Shown piece by piece: positions 22,654 to 34,497 of a stretch of 64,000 bases of DNA (its first letter is position 1; every line of letters starts with the position of its first letter). The notes under the pieces are model-generated. The model was not told where the DNA came from. It ran no database searches and was given only the letters and a program-made list of their open reading frames with translations. The position numbers and the translations under genes are program-made. This DNA is from Hexactinellida sp. DTS-2022 (taxonomy: Eukaryota > Porifera > Hexactinellida): positions 558,001-622,000 of the forward strand of contig JAPNXP010000017.1 in NCBI GenBank assembly GCA_028753945.1. Reading direction: 5' to 3'.

Positions 22654-23039
22654 GCTATTAGAAGTTTCAAATGAATTGTACTGTTGGGGAACGTTCTGAT
22701 GAAGATAAGTGTCGTGAAATGAATTTAACAGTGATTTTAAAAACTTTTTAACTAAGTAGTAAAATAATATATAAATATTATGGTTGGTTAAAAATTAGAT
22801 AATCACAAGTTTTCGACATTCCTTCCTATGTACCATTTTTGGTGCAAATTGGTGTAGAATGAATTATAATGGTTAGTTAACGGTGTACAATGCTAAATGC
22901 CAGCAGTAAATAAGCTTTACGCAAAATTTTATTTGACTGACCTAAGAAATCCCTGTCCAAGTCCATCAATCAGCACCATTGCCTTATGTATAGAATGCTA
23001 TGGTTGTATCCTTTGAAAAATGATGAATTGATAAAAATA

Positions 23040-23227
23040 CAGTCGAAATCGGATTATTGTGTCCAATTGTTTTCATGGATAATTCGACAAAATAATCCGA
23101 TAAGACAAATAAACCCGGTGGGAAATACATGCAAAATGGTATTCTATATATCATAATTTTCCTCGAATATACAAAATAGTCCGATAAAATAAAATAATCC
23201 GATGACAAAATAATCCGATTTCGACTG
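23040..23227. mobile_element. pogo/Tigger-type MITE
   Basis: The inverted ends CAGTCGAAATCGGATTATT are at both sides; TA flanks on the left only. Internal AATAATCCGAT units repeat. 188 bp. Confidence 0.75.
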
Positions 23228-23569
23228 AAGTGTATTAATTTGCAGCGACTAGTAAAACGTACTGACACCGATCCATAGACGAAATCAATAACATTGACAA
23301 GTGAAGTTGAGATAACTCACCTGAATCTCATAATTGTATTCAGATCTCAGAATTGTACGGTATTAATCATCCATGGTTAGTTAATACAATAATCTCAAAA
23401 TACCACGCAACAGATCTATTGGTGATATTATTTGCTTACGTCGATACCATAAGTATGCATAATATTACTATAAATGTTATTACTTTACCAATGATTATGC
23501 AGAAGATGAATCCAGTTTAGTAAATAGCATTAATTAATTAGTTGGCATATCTTGGCTCCCAAATAGGAG
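23228..23569. other. Unassigned flank with dispersed repeat D copy 2
   Basis: 23305-23420 is the inverted counterpart of 5350-5490. Nothing else is recognised. Confidence 0.45.
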
Positions 23570-23603
23570 CATTGTGAAGGGGCGCCTGCATTAGTTCGAA
23601 TTT

Positions 23604-23890
23604 GGAGTTGTCATTAGTTCGAATTTGGACAGTTGGCAATAGTTCGACAGTAATTTCAGACAGTTGGCATTAGTTCGACAGTAATTTCAGACAGTTGGCA
23701 ATAGTTCGACAGTAATTTCAGACAGTTGGCATTAGTTCGACAGTAATTTCAAACAGTTGGCATTAGTTCGACAGTACTTTCATACAGTTGGCATTAGTTC
23801 GACAGTACTTTCATACAGTTGGCATTAGTTCGACAGTAATTTCAGACTGTTGGCATTAGTTCGACAGTAATTTCAGACAGTCGGCGTAGC
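23604..23890. repeat. 31-bp tandem array, left MULE arm
   Basis: About 8-9 units of CAGTTGGCATTAGTTCGACA plus 11 further bases, with A/T and aatttcagac/actttcatac variants that recur in a mirrored order in the right arm. Confidence 0.9.
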
Positions 23891-24020
23891 TAGACAAATA
23901 TATTGGTCTATCTTCGTTGTTTACACGAAAATGTAGTGAGCATATATATGTTTATTTTGAAATAATTTAATGAGTCCTAAACAAATGAGTAAGTATTTTA
24001 TGAATGTATCAATAATGAAG

Positions 24021-25625
24021 CTAATTGGTAAATATTTCAAAGCTACTTTCTATTGGAGACCGACAGACGGGACACGATTGTCCAAGTTCTTCGATATTTT
24101 TGCAGCATTCCATACAGCACTGGGCATGTCTGCAAGGTAGAAAGATCCAAGTGGATGTTCGTGAGTTTAGACAAACAACACAATTCTGGTGGCTGTTATC
24201 ATCATTATCAATATCATCTGTTTCTGAATCCTCTGAACAGTCAGATAATTCTACTTCCCCTTGTACATCGCGAATATTTCCAATGGTCTGACTTACTGCA
24301 TTTATGTATTCCCACGGAGTATAGCAACCGGATTGAAATGTTTACAACGACTACGGCGATCATCAGTTAGAATGTTTGTCTTTTTTCTCGGTCTTGTTAT
24401 ATCCTTACCCAGGGACAGCCTCCCAAATTCGTTATCTGTATCCATTATTATTTCATTTATATGGGTCATAAAATTCCATACTCTGGGGTGATTAGCCCTA
24501 ATTCTATCCTTAAGCCTTGCGTGGTAAGATTCAGCTCCATTGTTCGTCGTAAAGTCTGAGTCAAAAATTGATAATTCTTCTGGGTTGACATGGGTTATCC
24601 ATCTCTTTTTGAAGTATTTGTTTAGTTTCTCTAATTTCATTGCTTCTGTAGGTATGATAGTCGCAGGAAATTGAAGTAGTGAGTAGGTTGGATGGATGAG
24701 ACTAGCTGGAAGAAATGGAATGCTCATTAATTGACGTATGTATCTTGCAACTTCAATATTATCTTTAAAACTCTCTGTAAGTCCAAGTTTCTGAGTTTTA
24801 TACCATATTCGCTGAGTAAAATGAAACCAACACCCGAACAGTTTTATATTTGGAAAGACTTCTTTCAGGGCCTTACGAGGAGCAGCTTCCCAATCGGACA
24901 TGGATGTTGTGGGTTGAAGTTCGGGTAGAAGTTGATGTATGTGAATTAGTATTGCTTTGTACAGTTCCTCATTCTTACCAGTCATTAGACAGTGTATTCC
25001 CGGTAAAGTATGTCGATCAACAGTCAGAAATATAGTCCAAAGCTGGTAAAAAAAGGACTGGGACGGTATAAAATGTTCCATCAAACTGGATGTTGGTTAT
25101 TTGAGATAAAAACGTTCGGATATTATCTGAGAAAAATATAATAGCCGTGTGGTCATGAATAGAGACAGTACATCTATAAAATGTTCCATATATTGAATTT
25201 GGCAACATATCAGAAAATTCTGCAGGAGAGGTTGGAATCTTCGGTTGCAATGCCCTCCTCGAACGATACATTGAGGATTCGCATTCAGCAAACGACACAT
25301 GAAACGCTGCAGCATCTTCACGAGTTACGTCATCGAAAATTTTCCTAAGATTATCCTGCGAGTTCCGTGCACGATTCTTAAATTTTGCTTTTAATTCATA
25401 GACGTCATATTGATATTCTATGATGCTATGATTATGGTTTATGGCAGGAGTGATTAGATTTGAGACTAGATCTAACTTCGCACCAGCTTTACATCCATTT
25501 CTAAAAAGAACACATCTTAGATAAACATTATTTTCTCTTAGTTTAGACTTGTAATGTTTATGACCATCTGGAGTTTGAAAAATCCTTCCATTGTGGCGTC
25601 GATAATCTTCCAATCTGTATTCCAT
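24021..25625 (-). pseudogene. MULE transposase fused to a C-terminal RING finger, two frameshifts
   Basis: The protein starts at 25625 (MEYRLEDYRRHNGRIF) with a FLYWCH-type zinc domain (HKHYKSKL..CVLFRNGCKA..HNHS). The MULE DDE core follows: FDGTFYTVPV (first Asp), SDWEAA (second Asp), GCWFHFTQ, and NNGAESYHARLK (Glu region). After an acidic linker (SDCSEDSETDDIDNDD) the frame ends in a RING-HC finger at about 24183-24060: CVVC-x12-CRH-x3-C-x2-C-x10-CPVC followed by RSPI, the IAP-like spacing. RING fingers of this kind act as E3 ubiquitin ligases (known family); here the function is inference. Two frame changes, one in a run of seven T (about 25048, minus strand) and one near 24320, interrupt it. 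The first is a homopolymer and could be a sequencing error. Confidence 0.8.
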
Positions 25626-25825
25626 GGAGTTGTTTGATAATTTTAATATTACGTATTACTTATACTACGTATTTATATTAATAGACGAAACATTGTAGCT
25701 TGGGGAAACACCTCAAGATAATGCGAAATGATATCCGATATTACCATAAGAATACCTACAAATCTCAATAGAATAATAATAGTATATAATTCACAGCTAG
25801 GAGTTAAGCCAATGAAAATCATACA

Positions 25826-26146
25826 AATTACTGTCGAACTAATGCCAACTGTATGAAATTACTGTCGAACTAATGCCAACTGTATGAAAGTACTGTCGAA
25901 CTATTGCCAACTGTATGAAAGTACTGTCGAACTAATGCCAACTGTATGAAAGTACTGTCGAACTAATGCCAACAGTCTGAAATTACTGTCGAACTAATGC
26001 CAACTGTCTGAAATTACTGTCGAACTATTGCCAACTGTCTGAAATTACTGTCGAACTAATGCCAACTGTCTGAAATAACTGTCGAACTAATGCCAACTGT
26101 CTGAAATTACTGTCGAACTATTGCCAACTGTCCAAATTCGAACTAA
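25826..26146. repeat. 31-bp tandem array, right MULE arm
   Basis: About ten units, the reverse complement of the left array; the same two sub-variants are arranged in blocks. Confidence 0.9.
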
Positions 26147-26178
26147 TGCAGCGCCCCCATTGTGAACTGAATTAAGTG

Positions 26179-26750
26179 CACTCACCAGCCAAAAGTATTT
26201 GATTAACAGGAATTCTAATGCAGACACATTATTCGTCTGGTAACTTATTAATGGTATTTAAACACACTGACCTAAGTGACTCTAAATTTCTTAATATAGT
26301 TATAAATTAAAGAATATAGTGATTTCTAGTCATTTTAGCCAATATCCATAAGTGGCACATTTGTCTGCCAGTGCCACGTGCCACTTGTGGCACAGGTGGT
26401 GCAAATGGTAATGTGGCTGTATCTCAGTAAGAAATAATCGTAATGTTTTTGAGTTTACACACCTAGAGAATTTCGGCCTTGTGAAATATAATGTGAAATA
26501 ACAAATTGTTTATTCTAAATGCCTCATAATGATCAGGATTTATATACTGTATTTAATTATCTCATTAAATAGTTAGTGAGTTTAACACCTCCATAAACAT
26601 GTAATTTCTAAAATTTTGCTGTTTTTGCATTTAAACCTATCGTTTAATGTAAACACCTATGTTGAAGGATCTACAAATGTTGTTATGCCTCTAGAAGCTG
26701 AAATGTTTGAATACAAATTTAGTTTATCAAATCATTTTGGCCGGATAGTG
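26179..26750 (+). mobile_element. Tc1-type MITE-A (copy 2)
   Basis: It begins CACTCACCAGCCAAAAGTAT and ends TTTTGGCCGGATAGTG before TA. The core dyad GTGCCACGTGCCACTTGTGG lies at about 26372. Inserted 12 bp beyond the RING-MULE's duplication. Confidence 0.75.
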
Positions 26751-26895
26751 TAAGTGTAATTTGCAGGTTTACTTATTTATTTTAAGTGATTTTTTAAGGT
26801 TGCTAACGGCCTCTTCGCAGCCAACTCAATTATATTGATTATTATTATTATTATTATTAGTATATATTATTAAAATTATTCTGTAGTTATCAAAG

Positions 26896-27144
26896 ATGAA
26901 TTCAACAATATACACCATTAATGAACTATTATTCATCTTCTCATTTGTGACTTTTCGCACGATAACAATCCCAGTCTTGTTTATACGATTTTGTATCAAC
27001 TACCAGATTTCATTTCGGCAGATGACCAAAAGAATACCTATTCTCTGTTATATTTTTTCTTTTGTAATCTTTGTCGTTCAGTTTTTTTGGTTATGCCTGA
27101 TCATACGTAGTTTTATTAGAAAGATGAGAAGTCTTGCCAAATGA
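26896..27144 (+). CDS. Possible last exon of a multi-pass membrane protein
   Basis: An 82-residue frame follows an acceptor-like TTCTGTAG (26880-26887). It has two strongly hydrophobic segments (about residues 10-35 and 46-70) separated by a basic loop and ends in a basic tail (RSFIRKMRSLAK). The layout, with an aromatic-rich last helix followed by a basic stretch, reminds me of the C-terminal end of TLC-domain proteins, but no diagnostic motif is present. There is no partner exon in the window on this strand. It could equally be chance in AT-rich DNA, which favours Phe/Ile/Leu codons. Confidence 0.25.
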   Translation: MNSTIYTINELLFIFSFVTFRTITIPVLFIRFCINYQISFRQMTKRIPILCYIFSFVIFVVQFFWLCLIIRSFIRKMRSLAK

Positions 27145-28640
27145 TATTAATTATGAGGAGCCAATCTATTTTTTAATTCTCCGTCTTATAGAAATTAATT
27201 TTAGATTACTTTAGAAAATACGATAAATACGCTTACAGTCAACTTGAATTCAGTTTAATAGCGTTTTCTATTTTAATTATTTCACCAAAATGACCTATTT
27301 GTCTAAATTTTGTGAGTTCAAAACCTCACTCAAACACTATACAGTATGTGTAAGTTTTAGATTGTTTGGTCGAGTGGTTGTTAAATTATGATGGGATAAA
27401 TTATTTAATTTTTATCAGATACAAATATTTTAGAATTTTGAAATCTGCTCATGTGTCAAATTTAATATATAAATTTCAGTTTACACCACAATTAGATAAA
27501 ATTCAACAAAACTACTTAATAAGGTATATCCCCTACGAGCTAAACTTATTTGACCGAAACACAATTGAGCGAACAATTTAGAGCGAAAGTAATTTGGCGA
27601 AACAATTTAGGCGAAAGTAAATTTGTCGAAACTCTTTTAGGCGATAGTATTATTAGCGAAACCAATATAACAAGTTTAATTCAAATATATTACGTAGTAT
27701 ATAAATAATCTTGTATATTAAACCACAAATATTTTTGTGTGTATTTTTTCGGAATTGAATGAGGAACTGGTAGCAGTTACAGACTTGGAATTTGATAGGG
27801 AGGTGAGGAATATTGTATCTAGAAACAAATTCGAATATCTTCGAATTTTTTGCATCTTCCCTCCCAAAAGGTGACAAAACCTTTAACCAATTAATTCGAG
27901 GGTTGTCCCAGTATGGTTTAATAGCAAGCATTCGATCATTATAAATTGATTTAGTGTCTTTATCAGTTGTTAAGTGTGCAATATAGAATGCCTGTCTGAG
28001 ACTGTAATTTCATTGGTCGAGAATAAAATCATGCATCTAATCAGTTATTTGTGTTCCGTATGTCTAGCCATACAATTCTAACATTCCACTTTGATTGTGT
28101 CTTCTTGATATCCAATTATCATCAATCAATATAATAACTTCTCCACAGCTGTACAGTTCTTCAGTGATATCTAATTTTCTATTAGGAGCCTGTATATTAT
28201 ATTATATTATATTATACATGGACAAACTTTAATATCTAGAAAATTATCTCTTCAAATTATTCAACAATATCGGCGCTGACTGGAGTAGTATTTCCCAATT
28301 TATTTACTCTGTCCATATATAAACCAATAGCTAGTGTCCACGGATTTAAATACACTGCTAGTGGACACTCCTCAAGAACGACATATAATTTGAACATGCT
28401 TGAAATACAGGCGCGGGACGTAGGCCCTAGTACAAGTTGTAAGTACCCCCGTTAAGAATTCGTCTGCATTTCTGACCTCCAAATATAGTCTCGAGTAATG
28501 TTATCAATTCTTTCATTCATCTGATTATATATGGTGCTTTTTCTTTTAACTCTAATGTTCCAGCTTATATCTGAGCTAAGAGTGTTTCTGTTGCTAATTG
28601 CTCCTTTCTCAATGTAGGAATTAATCCATAAATTATGACA
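27145..28640. other. AT-rich stretch, no gene recognised
   Basis: Contains a short cluster of GGCGAAA/AGCGAAAGTA units at 27560-27660, resembling a MULE subterminal repeat but without a partner end. Confidence 0.35.
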
Positions 28641-29585
28641 TATGATTGCCCGACTGCACGATTTAAATTCAAATGCCACCCTTCGAAGTTTTTATTGGTC
28701 CTTTACAGAATACAATGCATATGCCATAGTGAAAAGACTCGTCTACGCATGTTTCAAATTATATACAAAGATCATATTGTTTCAAGAGTATGTGATATCA
28801 ACCCTGTATCAAAAATTGAACTATTATATTATACACCATCCGACCATACCGGTGTACTATGTAAACTCACATTACCACGACATGAAACTACTAGAATTAA
28901 AATTGTATAGAGGAAAATTGATATATAGTTTGACTAAAGATTTCACTGCGGCTTGTTTGAATATTATAACTCCTCATTTTGACGTTGACAATGTTTCAGG
29001 TTGATTGGAATCAATTTTACAAAGTTGCATTGATATACAGCTCCTCTTTCCATAAGAGTGATAATATTCCGTCCTAAATCTCCTTGGTACAAAATGAATT
29101 CAGAGATGCTAAAATATTGCTACGGAGAGCTGAAAGAAGATACCTAAAATCAAGACTGCAATCCACCTTGGCGATCTAAAAGATAAATCTCGAATATATA
29201 ATGAGCTGCTTGAATCTGTTATTACAGAACTAAAATTGATTAATGTGACAATAATCGCCTATTTGGATTTATAAATTCACTTCTTTGAAAAAACTATGTT
29301 GCCACTAAGCTCCCCAAACACACCTTCTAAGACTGATCTAGCAAATCGTTTTGCCGATTTTTCTCATCATAAAATTGCTAAATTACACAATAGTTTAAAT
29401 TGTGTGATCGCACGATGTCTTTAGTTTACTTGAATCATGCTCAGCTAAAATAACTCACTTTGATTTTGTCCACCCGAGTGAGTTAATGAAGATAATTACT
29501 GTTACAAATGCAACATCTGATCATGACCAGCTTCCTATTCATATTTAAAAAAAGTGTATTTGGCCACTCCTTCTACCTATTACAG

Positions 29586-29719
29586 CAGTGGTTCCCAACC
29601 TGGGGTCCATGGACTCCTTGGGGGTCCACAGGATGTATTACGGACAATGGGAGGGGGTCCACAGAATGTCTAATATTTACTATAGGGGGTCTACGGTTGA
29701 AAAAGGTTGGGAATCGCTG
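29586..29719. mobile_element. hAT-type MITE nested in the LINE
   Basis: The ends CAGTGGTTCCCAACC and, inverted, CAGCGATTCCCAACC are flanked by the exact 8-bp duplication TATTACAG (29578-29585, 29720-29727). 134 bp. Confidence 0.9.
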
Positions 29720-30727
29720 TATTACAGTAATCATAAACAGATCATTATCAACTGTTGTTTTTCCATTAAACCTAAATAATCTAGTTTATCCCATGATTAA
29801 AAAATCCTCCCTTGATTTGGATGACTTAGCAAATTATCGTCGAGTTTCGAACCTTCCCTTTTTAGTAATATTATTGAGCTTTCGTAGTTTCTCAGTTTGA
29901 GCTATTTGCTTGAGAACAATCTTTACCCAAGTAAACAGTCACCATATATGCGACACCACTCTACTGAAACACTGCTGCTAAGACTTGTTAATTATATAGC
30001 TCTTGCCCTGGATAAGAATTTTGATGTGGCTCTTATATTATTTGATCTAAGTAGCGCCTTTGACACGGTACACCATGATATACTTTTAAGGAGGTTGAGG
30101 CAAAATTGGTTTCTGTGGTGTTGTGCTACAGTGGACTAGGTCCTATTTGACAAATCGTTCGCAGACAGCATTTGTTTCTAAAGTTAAATCGGAGTCGTAT
30201 AATTTTCAATGGGGTATGCCGCAAGGCACTGTGCTCGGACTAATTCTTTTTCTACTTTATATCTATATTCACCTATTCAAGAAATTTATAGACTTCATAA
30301 ACTTGACATCATGATATATGCGGATGATGCACAAGTGTTTACTTTTTTCAGCTTTGACCATCCTAAAATCCAGCTACAATCTGTGGAAACTTGTTCAAAT
30401 GATATTATATGTTGGTTGATATAAGTCTAATCGGTTAAGTTGTAATCGAGGGAAAACCCAGTATATTCACTTTTCTTGTAAATTTAAGAGTTACTCCAAC
30501 TTTGAGTATGTTGATAGATCTCAACTAACTTAACTTAACCACAAGGCATCTTCATTAATCCGAATAGAAAGGTCTTTAACTGTCTCTTATAAATATCAAC
30601 CGACCCACTCATCTTAATCTTATTATACTGTATATATTCTGAATATTTTTTCTGTTTATTTTATTTTCAAGTACAAAATTGTAATCGCATTGAGACATTT
30701 GTATTATACGCAAACAAATGCTGTATT

Positions 30728-30746
30728 ATTATTATTATTATTATTA
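30728..30746. repeat. (ATT)n LINE tail
   Basis: Six ATT units at the 3' end of the LINE remnant. Confidence 0.75.
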
Positions 30747-30779
30747 AGAAATTGATATTAAAATTTTTGTAGTATTTGT

Positions 30780-31006
30780 TATTATATCAAAAGTTTGGGG
30801 AATATTTACTAAAGGAACAAAACCAACCGCAAGAAGTTTACGTATACATATCTATAGTATTCATCGTTAATATATATTTGAGAAAGACCCAAAGTTTGAA
30901 CTTTGCAATATACTGCTTGGCAAAAGTGAAAGTAGCAACCACGAATACGTGCAGTTGGAAATACCAGTCTGATGCTAGACATCAGTCCACGTACGAATTC
31001 ACCGTG
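30780..31006 (-). pseudogene. MULE transposase fragment
   Basis: The minus-strand frame has RLVFPTARIRGCYFHFCQAVY..VQTLGL, the post-second-Asp block of MULE transposases (compare GCWFHFTQRIWYKTQKLGL in the RING-MULE). It is cut off upstream by MITE-B at 31007. Only about 70 residues remain. Confidence 0.65.
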
Positions 31007-31352
31007 CAGTGGAACCTCCACAAACGGGGCCTGTGGGAACGGGTATCCTCTGAAAATTGGGTAAAAAATGCAGCAAATTCTAGTCCCACAAAAATGAACC
31101 TCTACAAACGGGGAATCGGTAGAAATGGGGAATCGGGGTGGCTAAGACCTTGCGTCCCTGGCACCCCGTTTCTGCAGGTTCTACTCATAGGCGTCGGACC
31201 CACCCGGCCACCCGGCATGGGCCGGGTGGCCCAAAGGGGCTACCCGGCCGTGAATGTAGCGGCCCCGGGGTCGATTGGGCCGGCCCCGGAGCCTTCGGGC
31301 CGAGCGGCCCAAAGGCCCTGCGGGCCCATTTCCGACGCCTATGGTTCTACTG
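31007..31352. mobile_element. pogo/Tigger-type MITE-B (copy 1)
   Basis: It begins CAGTGGAACCTCCACAAACG and ends GGTTCTACTG before TA. It is interrupted near its right end by the hAT MITE 31186-31343. A second copy is at 49627-49809. Confidence 0.75.
31186..31343. mobile_element. hAT-type MITE, CATAGGCGTCG family (copy 2)
   Basis: The inverted ends CATAGGCGTCGGA are flanked by the exact 8-bp duplication GTTCTACT (31178-31185, 31344-31351). Very GC-rich inside (GGCCCGGGC-like palindromes); open frames across it are artefacts of composition. Confidence 0.9.
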
Positions 31353-31355
31353 TAT

Positions 31356-33058
31356 TCGGAAATTTTGTCCACGGAAATTTCGTCTCGGAAATCTCGTTCT
31401 AAGGAAAATTCGTCCATGGAATTAAGTCTTCGCAGTGTTTCCTGAAAACTTTCCATTCTTTTATATTGCTTCTAACCACAAAACTCCATCTATTTAATCA
31501 CCCTTCTGAGTTATTGGTGGACACTCAAAAATCGTATCTTCCAAGAAATGGCATCATCTGAAAATCTACGAATTGAAAAGATTAAAAGCATTAGACAGAA
31601 GGACAAAGCTTGTATACATGGATTTATATATTATCTCCATCATATTTCAGGAGATACGTACACTACAATGGAGATGTGAGAAACGCGGAACTTGTAGTGC
31701 GAAGTTACATACACAACATGATATTATTGTAAAGCCCGACAGTCTAGAAGTTATCCATGGTACCCATACTCATGGCCCAGATCTTCCTCGAATAGAAAAG
31801 CCTTCGTTGCTAAACTTCCAAAATTCGACTCCATAAAGCGAACAATTCATAATCTTAAAAGTAAGGATGAAGCAGTTGGAAAGACAACTTCTGCAGCTGA
31901 AATCCAAGTCCCGTCTAAATATATTGTAACACTTAACAATGAGCCATTTTTGATGTTTGATTCAGGCTTGAGCGATCAAGATAGGATCATAGTATTTTCC
32001 TCTCCCAAAATGAGGTCGTTATTCGAGAATGCAATAGTTTGTATGCTGATGGTACTTTTAAGATTGTACCCGACCATTTTCTTCAGCTTTATACTTTTCA
32101 TGTTGAAAAAGATGGGTTTTTATTTCCATGCGTGTATGCTTTAATGACGAGCAAAAGTGAAGAAAACTACTTCGGCTATTCAGAAACTACTAGAATTTGA
32201 ACCAGCGTACAATCCGGCAGCAATTTTGGTTGACTTTGAAAAGGCTGGAATAAATTCATTAGAAGAAATATTTATTGCAGTAGTATTCGGATGCTTTTTT
32301 CACTTTTCTCAAAACTTCTACAAGAAAATTCAATCCAATGGCTTAGTAACTCAATACATTAATGATAGAGAATTTGCAACTTGGATAAAGATGCTACCAA
32401 GTTTGGCATTCGTTCCAGAAAATGAAGTTACTAATTGTTTCAATTTGCTCATGCAGAATTCCCTAGAATCTGCAATCAATGTTGCAACATATTTTGAAAA
32501 CAATTATATTGGGAAAATTGGCAGATCAAACTCACAAAACACCATTTTATCCCATACGCATTTGGAACATGTATTGGAAGGATGAACCTCAGACTTTCAA
32601 GAACAAACAACTCAGTTGAGAGTTGGCATAATGCAATGAAATCAGTTTTTCTTCACTTCACCCTTCATTATGCAAGTTTTTGAAGTATATGTATACAGTG
32701 GGAACAGGCTTTTCAGGAAGGAAAACTTATCAAATGGGAGGCTGGAGATGTCCCAACAAGATTAAAAGAATGTATCGCACGAGATGAGAGGCTTTTACAT
32801 CTTCTTACAGATTATGTAGATCTTGTTCCACTGAGGGATAAGTTGCAATTTTGAATTTTAATGAGTTGCATATTCCGTATACACTCATAGATACTTATTC
32901 ATTCCTTCATACTAACTTTCTTTCAAATTTATTAAACTTTACATTTGTCAGATTTTTAATATTCATAACGAAATTTCCGTCGGACAAAATTTCCATGGAC
33001 GAATTTTCCTTGGGACGAGATTTTCGTGGACAAAATTTCCATTGACGAGATTTCCGGC
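31356..33058 (+). mobile_element. MULE transposon remnant (copy 2)
   Basis: Inverted, internally repetitive ends (GGAAATTTTGTCCACGGAAA left; inverted form 32970-33058) surround fossil coding at about 31670-32855: FLYWCH part (RCEKRGTCSAKL..HTHGPD), VDFEKAGINSLE (second Asp), GCFFHFSQNFYKKIQ, NNSVESWHNAMKS-like Glu region. Several stops and frame changes break it. It is the same family as the element in the fibrillarin intron. No target duplication is visible. Confidence 0.75.
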
Positions 33059-34284
33059 ATTTCGAATTCACACATAAGGTTGTTTTTTGCCAGTAAAGTA
33101 TACAATAGACCAGATTAATTAGTTTATTCCCTTAAAATACATGATAAAGAATTGCAGATACAATTGATTACCACTTGAACATACCATCGACATACCAGTG
33201 ACTTTGTAGATAGTTTGAGGATATGATCTTCCATAGAGAAATTAAGTATGCCATTGTTTGGAGCAGAATAGAGGAGAAATATAGAATTTGCGATAGTTTC
33301 TACTTTCTAGTAAATAGTGGGAGCAATTAACAGTTATCTGGGAGCAAGACGTGTATGTATATGGCTCAGTCTTTCCCTATAAAGAGTAATTTATTTGATT
33401 AAAGAGTGGCAAACGTGAAGCAATGGAAGTATTAGCAAAAAAGTACAGCAGCCTCATCATACAGTCAGGCCCGTAGCACGCCAACATTTATTGGTGCGGC
33501 ACAGTGACGTAACCATATTTATTATAAACATACATAAATCTTTTCTTCTTTATACGCGCTTTTACTCTATGTTTTTAGTTACTCCACTAAGGGAAATTCA
33601 AAAATTCAATGATACTAATAAAATTTTATACAGTCTTTATTGAAGAGTAGCAAGAGTTGCTACTTGGTAAAGAATCTATTGGTTACAAATACGATATTAT
33701 AACAATGGTTACGAACAGTTTGGCGGTGGCAGCAGCACGCAGTTGTGTTTACCAATACCATTATGCCGCTCCTATAGTTGTCGGTGACTTAAATGTGTTC
33801 CCGAATATTTGTGTGGTCACTAAAATTATTGGTGCGGCCATGGCCGCACCTGCCGCACCTGCTCCAAAGGCCCTGTACAGGGTGTGTCCACCCTAAGGAA
33901 ACGTGACCACCTTAATACCGGGTAGTAATTGGGTCGACAGGCTCTCACTGACCGCCATATATGCGCGGTATACTCCAGGTTCAGGCAGGAACCATTGTGA
34001 GAAAGGGAGGAGTGTAGAATCGGGGCCGCGGTAGTCTGAGGAAAGAGACAACGACGTTATAGTATGATTTTCTCCTGCTAGGCAATGTTATTATTTTATG
34101 TGCCAGTTGTTTCTACCTGATATGTTTACCGCAACTTTCTTACCATTAAGATTCCTTCTAAGGAGAGGGGGTTTCATTCTATCAGCAGAAATCGTTCTAA
34201 AACAGATAAACACCGATAGCAATAACAACCACGAACATTGATGAGAGTAAAGGCAAACTTAATGTATGCGTTGAAATAAACTAC
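33059..34284. other. No gene recognised
   Basis: 33470-33890 has GC-richer ends (CAGGCCCGTAGCACG, and GGCCCTGTACAGG) that may be another hAT-type element. The rest is unassigned. Confidence 0.3.
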
Positions 34285-34497
34285 CGTCCCAACCAAAAGT
34301 AATTGAACAGCAATATTTTGTATTTATACATTCAAGCTTCTAGTGCTAGCAGCATAATAACATTTGTTTATTAAAAGAGATATTAGTTAACAAAATTGCA
34401 GAATTTTTTAATTTTAATTTTTATGGTGGTGTTAATCTCATTAACTATATAAAGAGATAATTTAGACAATTTCTGATAATTATGATGCAATTGTAAT

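Larger units (their letters stand above)
19116..23002 (-). mobile_element. P/THAP9-like transposon, decayed (copy 2)
   Basis: Terminal inverted repeats of about 70 bp (19116-19187 and 22935-23002) start CATAGCATTCTATACATAAG. The exact 7-bp duplication GTTGTAT flanks both (19109-19115, 23003-23009). The repeats differ in sequence from those of 11224-14698, so this is a different family. It contains a minus-strand transposase related to that element but broken. Confidence 0.9.
23579..26157 (-). mobile_element. MULE transposon with satellite arms and RING-ended transposase
   Basis: Ends GGGGCGC..TGCATTAGTTCGAATTTGGA (left) and its inverted form (right) are flanked by the exact 9-bp duplication CATTGTGAA (23570-23578, 26158-26166), the length typical of Mutator-like elements. 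Both arms are arrays of a 31-bp unit in opposite orientation, about 8-9 units left and about 10 right. The centre holds one minus-strand transposase gene. Exact target duplication suggests a fairly recent insertion. Confidence 0.9.
28640..30748 (+). mobile_element. CR1/L2-like LINE remnant
   Basis: Endonuclease end: about 28830-28960 (PSDHTGVLCKL.., SLTKDF). Reverse transcriptase: about 29780-30420 with YMRHHSTETLLLRL, FDLSSAFDTVHHDILLRRL, WTRSYLTNRSQ, GMPQGTVLG and the catalytic YADDAQ box (about 30316). The order matches CR1/Jockey-group elements. The frame changes repeatedly (near 28900, 29890, 30125, 30290), so it is dead. It ends in an (ATT)n tail at 30728-30746, common for CR1/L2 3' ends, and is interrupted by the MITE at 29586-29719. 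Confidence 0.8.

Noticed and set aside
23604-26146. Regular 31-bp repeats resembling a CRISPR array
   Set aside because: The repeats are head-to-tail with no unique spacers, exist as inverted arms of a MULE, and the genome is eukaryotic.
30776-31456. Pro/Gly/Arg-rich frames around 31.2 kb
   Set aside because: They arise from the GC-rich hAT MITE 31186-31343 and the pogo MITE around it.
33470-33890. A further hAT-type element with CAGGCCCGTAGC and GGCCCTGTACAGG ends
   Set aside because: The ends match poorly and no flanking duplication was found.
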